This document shows, in pieces, positions 21,179 to 23,627 of a stretch of 23,627 nucleotides of DNA (position 1 is its first letter; every line of letters begins with the position of its first letter). The DNA is from JAFDZO01 sp041859205 (GTDB lineage Bacteria > Bacteroidota > Ignavibacteria > Tepidaquicellales > Tepidaquicellaceae), in assembly GCA_041859205.1 (NCBI GenBank), contig JBHEKU010000335.1, positions 1-23,627 on the forward strand, read 5' to 3'. The notes under the pieces were generated by a model. It was not told the origin of the DNA, made no database searches, and was given only the letters and a program-made list of their open reading frames with translations. The position numbers and the translations under genes are program-made.

Positions 21179-21508
21179 TTATGCTGCTTCTAAAACAACC
21201 GCCGTACCGTATGCGAGCACTTCTGTTACACCGTTCATTACTTCATTGGCATCATATCTCATACCAATAATTCCATTAGCACCGATTTCCTCGGCATGCT
21301 TTACCATAATATCAAATGCTTCCTGCCTTGCATGTTCACAAAGTTCAGTATAGAGAGTAATATTACCTCCTGCAAGAGTTTGGAAAGCTGCTCCGATATT
21401 TGCAAAGAAATTTCTTGAACGAACTGTTACCCCGCGTACAACACCAAGATGCCTTGTAACTTTACAACCGGGTATATCAAAAGTAGTTGTTATAAATCTT
21501 GTATCCAT
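21179..21508 (-). CDS. YbjQ family (UPF0145) protein
   Basis: 109 residues, the standard length. Hallmarks: the start FITTTFDIPGCKVTRHLGVVRG, RNFFANIGAAFQTLAGGNITLY and the C-terminal GANGIIGMRYDANEV with AYGTAVVLE. The family forms pentameric beta-rich barrels, is sometimes labelled heavy-metal-binding, and has no settled function. It is separated from the divergent RapZ-like gene by 60 bases of extremely AT-rich sequence that must contain both promoters. Confidence 0.92.
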   Translation of the reverse strand: MDTRFITTTFDIPGCKVTRHLGVVRGVTVRSRNFFANIGAAFQTLAGGNITLYTELCEHARQEAFDIMVKHAEEIGANGIIGMRYDANEVMNGVTEVLAYGTAVVLEAA

Positions 21509-21568
21509 TGATTAATGCAATTTAATTATAATATATGATTAATATATTAAATATTAGTTAAAAAATTT

Positions 21569-21979
21569 ATGTCATTAAAAGTTTCTATTTATTCTTTCGG
21601 ATACAACAAGAGTGGATTGCCTGCTGATGCCAGCGGCAATGGCGGCGGATTTATTTTTGATTGCAGATTCATGCACAATCCCGGCAGATTTGAAGAATTC
21701 AAATTTAAAACAGGTAAAGAAGAAGATGTGATTAATTTCATTGAGACACAAACTCTCATGACAACTTTTTTAGAAAACGTCTATAACATTATAGATATGG
21801 CAGTTGATAATTACACAGAAAGAAATTTCTCTAATCTTTTGATCGGTTTTGGATGTACCGGAGGGCAGCACCGTTCAGTTTACGCAAGTGAAAGTCTCGC
21901 AAAACATCTGCATAAAAAATATCCGTCAGTTTCACTTGAAATTACTCATAGAGAACTCGGGTTAACCGAAACTCTGTAA
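21569..21979 (+). CDS. Stand-alone RapZ C-terminal domain protein
   Basis: 136 residues matching only the C-terminal domain of RapZ (YvcJ). Visible hallmarks are SFGYNKSGLPADA, FIFDCRFMHNPGR (28-40) and IGFGCTGGQHRSVYASE (92-108). The full protein in enteric bacteria has an N-terminal P-loop kinase-like domain and, through its C-terminal domain, binds the small RNAs GlmZ/GlmY and senses glucosamine-6-phosphate. The kinase domain is entirely missing: the start codon lies directly before the domain, with AT-rich promoter sequence upstream. The metabolite or RNA-binding function could persist alone. It is followed after 11 bases by an MFS transporter gene, suggesting cotranscription. Confidence 0.88.
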   Translation: MSLKVSIYSFGYNKSGLPADASGNGGGFIFDCRFMHNPGRFEEFKFKTGKEEDVINFIETQTLMTTFLENVYNIIDMAVDNYTERNFSNLLIGFGCTGGQHRSVYASESLAKHLHKKYPSVSLEITHRELGLTETL

Positions 21980-21990
21980 ATTTTTGAAGT

Positions 21991-23268
21991 TTGAAAATCG
22001 AGAAATATAACTCCTTAGAAGAACGTCAGCTGGAAAGGAAAACTTTTCGTCTTCACCTAATTTCTCAATTATTTAATGGAATCTCTCTCGGCATCCTGCT
22101 TCTCCAAGATGTCATTCTGAAAAAATCCCTCGAAGCAAGTAATTTTGAAGTTACTGTATTGATTTTCATGACGAGCATTGCATTTTTGTTTTCTATCTAC
22201 GGAGCAGAAATAATAAACCGGTCTTCACGTCCCGGATTGACCGCTTTTCTGATAGGAAGTACAGGCAAATTGTTTTTATTTTTAATCCCATTATTCAATA
22301 CATCTTTTATTTTTATTTTTTCAATCGCTGTAATGAGTATCATAGATTCTTTACTTCTTCCCACATGGAATATTGTTTACAAACATAATTACACTCCCGA
22401 TAAAAGAAGCTCTCTTTATTCATACGCATCAAGTTTATCCACTGCTGCCCTGCTTACAATGGCTACAGTATTTGGATACTTCCTTGATTTCAACCATGAT
22501 ATTTATAAAATATTCTTCCCTGTTGCCGGTGTCCTTGGAATACTGATGTATTTTAATCTGATGAAGATGCTTAATTTCTCCTTTGAAGTTGATAAAGAAA
22601 AAGTAGAGAGAAATTTCAGGATGGATTTAACTTTACTAAAAGATATTCTGGTTCTGCCTATAAGAAATTCAATCCGGATTTTAAAAACCAACCGAAGATT
22701 TTTAGTTTTTGAAATCAATTTTTTCATATACGGAATGGCATTTATGATTTCCAGTCCGGCAATTCCTGTCTTCCTGGTCGATGGATTACATCTTGCATAT
22801 ACTCCTATATCTTTTGCAAAAGGATTAATATTCCACACAGCATTAATTATTTTTACACCTATATCGGGCAAATTTTTAGGTATTAATAATCCTACAAAAT
22901 TTTCAGGGTATATGTTTTTAATTTTATTTTTCTTCCCTTTTACTTTACTTGCAGCAAAGTACTTCCCTTTATGGGGAATTTACAACTCACCTGTAGAAAT
23001 TTTATTTTTCTCTTTCTTCTTATTCGGAACGGCAATGAGCGGAGTAACTATTGCGTGGAATTTAAGTTCAATTTACTATGCACCGCACAACGAAGTTTCA
23101 AACTATCAGGCAGTGCATGTCACTCTTACAGGCGTACGCGGATTATTTTCTCCCATACTCGGATATGTTATAATGCAGGTATTTTCAATTGAAGCCGCTA
23201 TGATTTTAGCCTCAATTCTTTTTGCAGTGGCGGGTATTTTAATGTTATTGGAAAGCAAAAGGTCATAG
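21991..23268 (+). CDS. Major facilitator superfamily transporter
   Basis: 425 residues with about twelve hydrophobic segments in two halves separated by a charged loop near 200-235 (SFEVDKEKVERNFRMD). The first helices include LISQLFNGISLGILLLQDVIL and TVLIFMTSIAFLFSIYG. The substrate cannot be read from the sequence. It begins at TTG, 11 bases after the RapZ-like stop; there is no ATG before the first membrane helix, so the TTG start is preferred. The short spacing on both sides (5 bases to the next ATG) indicates an operon of at least three genes. Confidence 0.85.
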   Translation: MKIEKYNSLEERQLERKTFRLHLISQLFNGISLGILLLQDVILKKSLEASNFEVTVLIFMTSIAFLFSIYGAEIINRSSRPGLTAFLIGSTGKLFLFLIPLFNTSFIFIFSIAVMSIIDSLLLPTWNIVYKHNYTPDKRSSLYSYASSLSTAALLTMATVFGYFLDFNHDIYKIFFPVAGVLGILMYFNLMKMLNFSFEVDKEKVERNFRMDLTLLKDILVLPIRNSIRILKTNRRFLVFEINFFIYGMAFMISSPAIPVFLVDGLHLAYTPISFAKGLIFHTALIIFTPISGKFLGINNPTKFSGYMFLILFFFPFTLLAAKYFPLWGIYNSPVEILFFSFFLFGTAMSGVTIAWNLSSIYYAPHNEVSNYQAVHVTLTGVRGLFSPILGYVIMQVFSIEAAMILASILFAVAGILMLLESKRS

Positions 23269-23273
23269 TTTTT

Positions 23274-23627
23274 ATGAATCAATTGATTAAAATATCGACT
23301 CCTCTATTTTTAATAATCATATATGTAATATTCACTAATTATTATGACAGAGAAATTGAGCCTGTGCACGGTTACCCTATCTGGATGAAATCTTCTTCGG
23401 GACAATATTCACTTCAAACATCAGGATTATTTTTCATAGGCAGGGAAGGAAAGAAAAAATTATTTCTCAGCGCAAATGATAATGGAAGAATTGACAGGAT
23501 ATCAATAGATGATTCTTTTTCTCCTCCTAAATTCGATACACAAGTACTGCATTTTCAGTTTTCATCAACTGCATATTTTTTTCAGCATTTTGCAAAAATA
23601 GATTTTGAAGATATAGTTTATGATAGA
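23274..23627 (+). CDS. Membrane-anchored protein, N-terminal 118 codons (runs off window)
   Basis: An ATG at 23274 opens a frame with no stop to the window end. An N-terminal hydrophobic segment (about 8-22, STPLFLIIIYVIF) acts as a signal anchor or signal peptide, then the chain reads YPIWMKSSSGQYSLQTSGLFFIG, KKKLFLSANDNGRIDRISID and ends KIDFEDIVYDR. The SGLFF...LSANDNGRIDRI...DFEDIVYD order resembles the first blade of periplasmic esterase-like or phytase-like beta-propellers, but the evidence is weak. It starts 5 bases after the MFS stop, so it belongs to the same operon. Confidence 0.65.
   Translation, partial: MNQLIKISTPLFLIIIYVIFTNYYDREIEPVHGYPIWMKSSSGQYSLQTSGLFFIGREGKKKLFLSANDNGRIDRISIDDSFSPPKFDTQVLHFQFSSTAYFFQHFAKIDFEDIVYDR

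Noticed and set aside
21054..21353. Plus-strand ORF of 99 codons across ybjQ and the membrane protein gene
   Set aside because: Antisense to ybjQ, whose family identity is firm; no support for a second gene.

Overview
The window is AT-rich Gram-negative DNA, most likely from the Bacteroidota/Chlorobi side of the tree and probably an Ignavibacteria-like lineage. Three things point there. A secreted protein ends in a type IX secretion (T9SS) sorting domain with the NYPNPFNP motif. Most starts lack a Shine-Dalgarno sequence. The gene complement (LpxA, tricorn protease, DUF4349 lipoprotein, an HMA-like protein without CxxC) fits as well. This assignment is inference; no rRNA or tRNA is present to confirm it.

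Layout. 1-2765 (minus): a cell-envelope operon with a membrane-anchored GT2 glycosyltransferase, two tandem LpxA-type acyltransferases and the start of a CYTH-like protein. 2816-3266: intergenic DNA holding a 112-nt sequence that can fold into a complete four-way junction. 3267-5764 (plus): branched-chain amino acid transporter genes livK and livH, with a four-helix-bundle (23S rRNA IVS-type) gene between them flanked by 13-bp inverted repeats, closed by a strong terminator. 5853-9228 (minus): a tricorn-type protease gene with its catalytic residues intact but an in-frame amber codon near the N-terminus, followed by a 56-residue antitoxin-like small ORF. 9450-10712 (minus): engB behind a vapBC toxin-antitoxin pair. 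10820-12415 (minus): an eight-repeat secreted T9SS cargo protein. 12416-13221: mostly noncoding, with a 102-bp tandem duplication and a possible small membrane protein gene. 13222-14517 (plus): ECF sigma factor, small membrane protein, HMA-like protein. 14609-16210 (minus): DUF1272 zinc protein, ABC transporter membrane domain without ATPase, small four-helix membrane protein. 16359-18344 (plus): Lrp/AsnC regulator and glutamine synthetase, with two palindromes at the regulator promoter. 18476-20628 (plus): DUF4349 lipoprotein and a SplB-like radical SAM protein. 20622-21508 (minus): membrane protein and YbjQ. 21569-23627 (plus): stand-alone RapZ C-terminal domain protein, MFS transporter and an unfinished membrane-anchored protein.

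Most genes are housekeeping or envelope functions. The regulator-glnA pair looks like a self-regulated nitrogen unit, and the sigma factor with its membrane protein looks like an envelope-response unit. The parts that ordinary annotation does not explain are the four-way-junction element, the inverted-repeat-bounded four-helix-bundle cassette, the amber codon in the tricorn gene, the divergent LpxA pair and two unlisted small ORFs.
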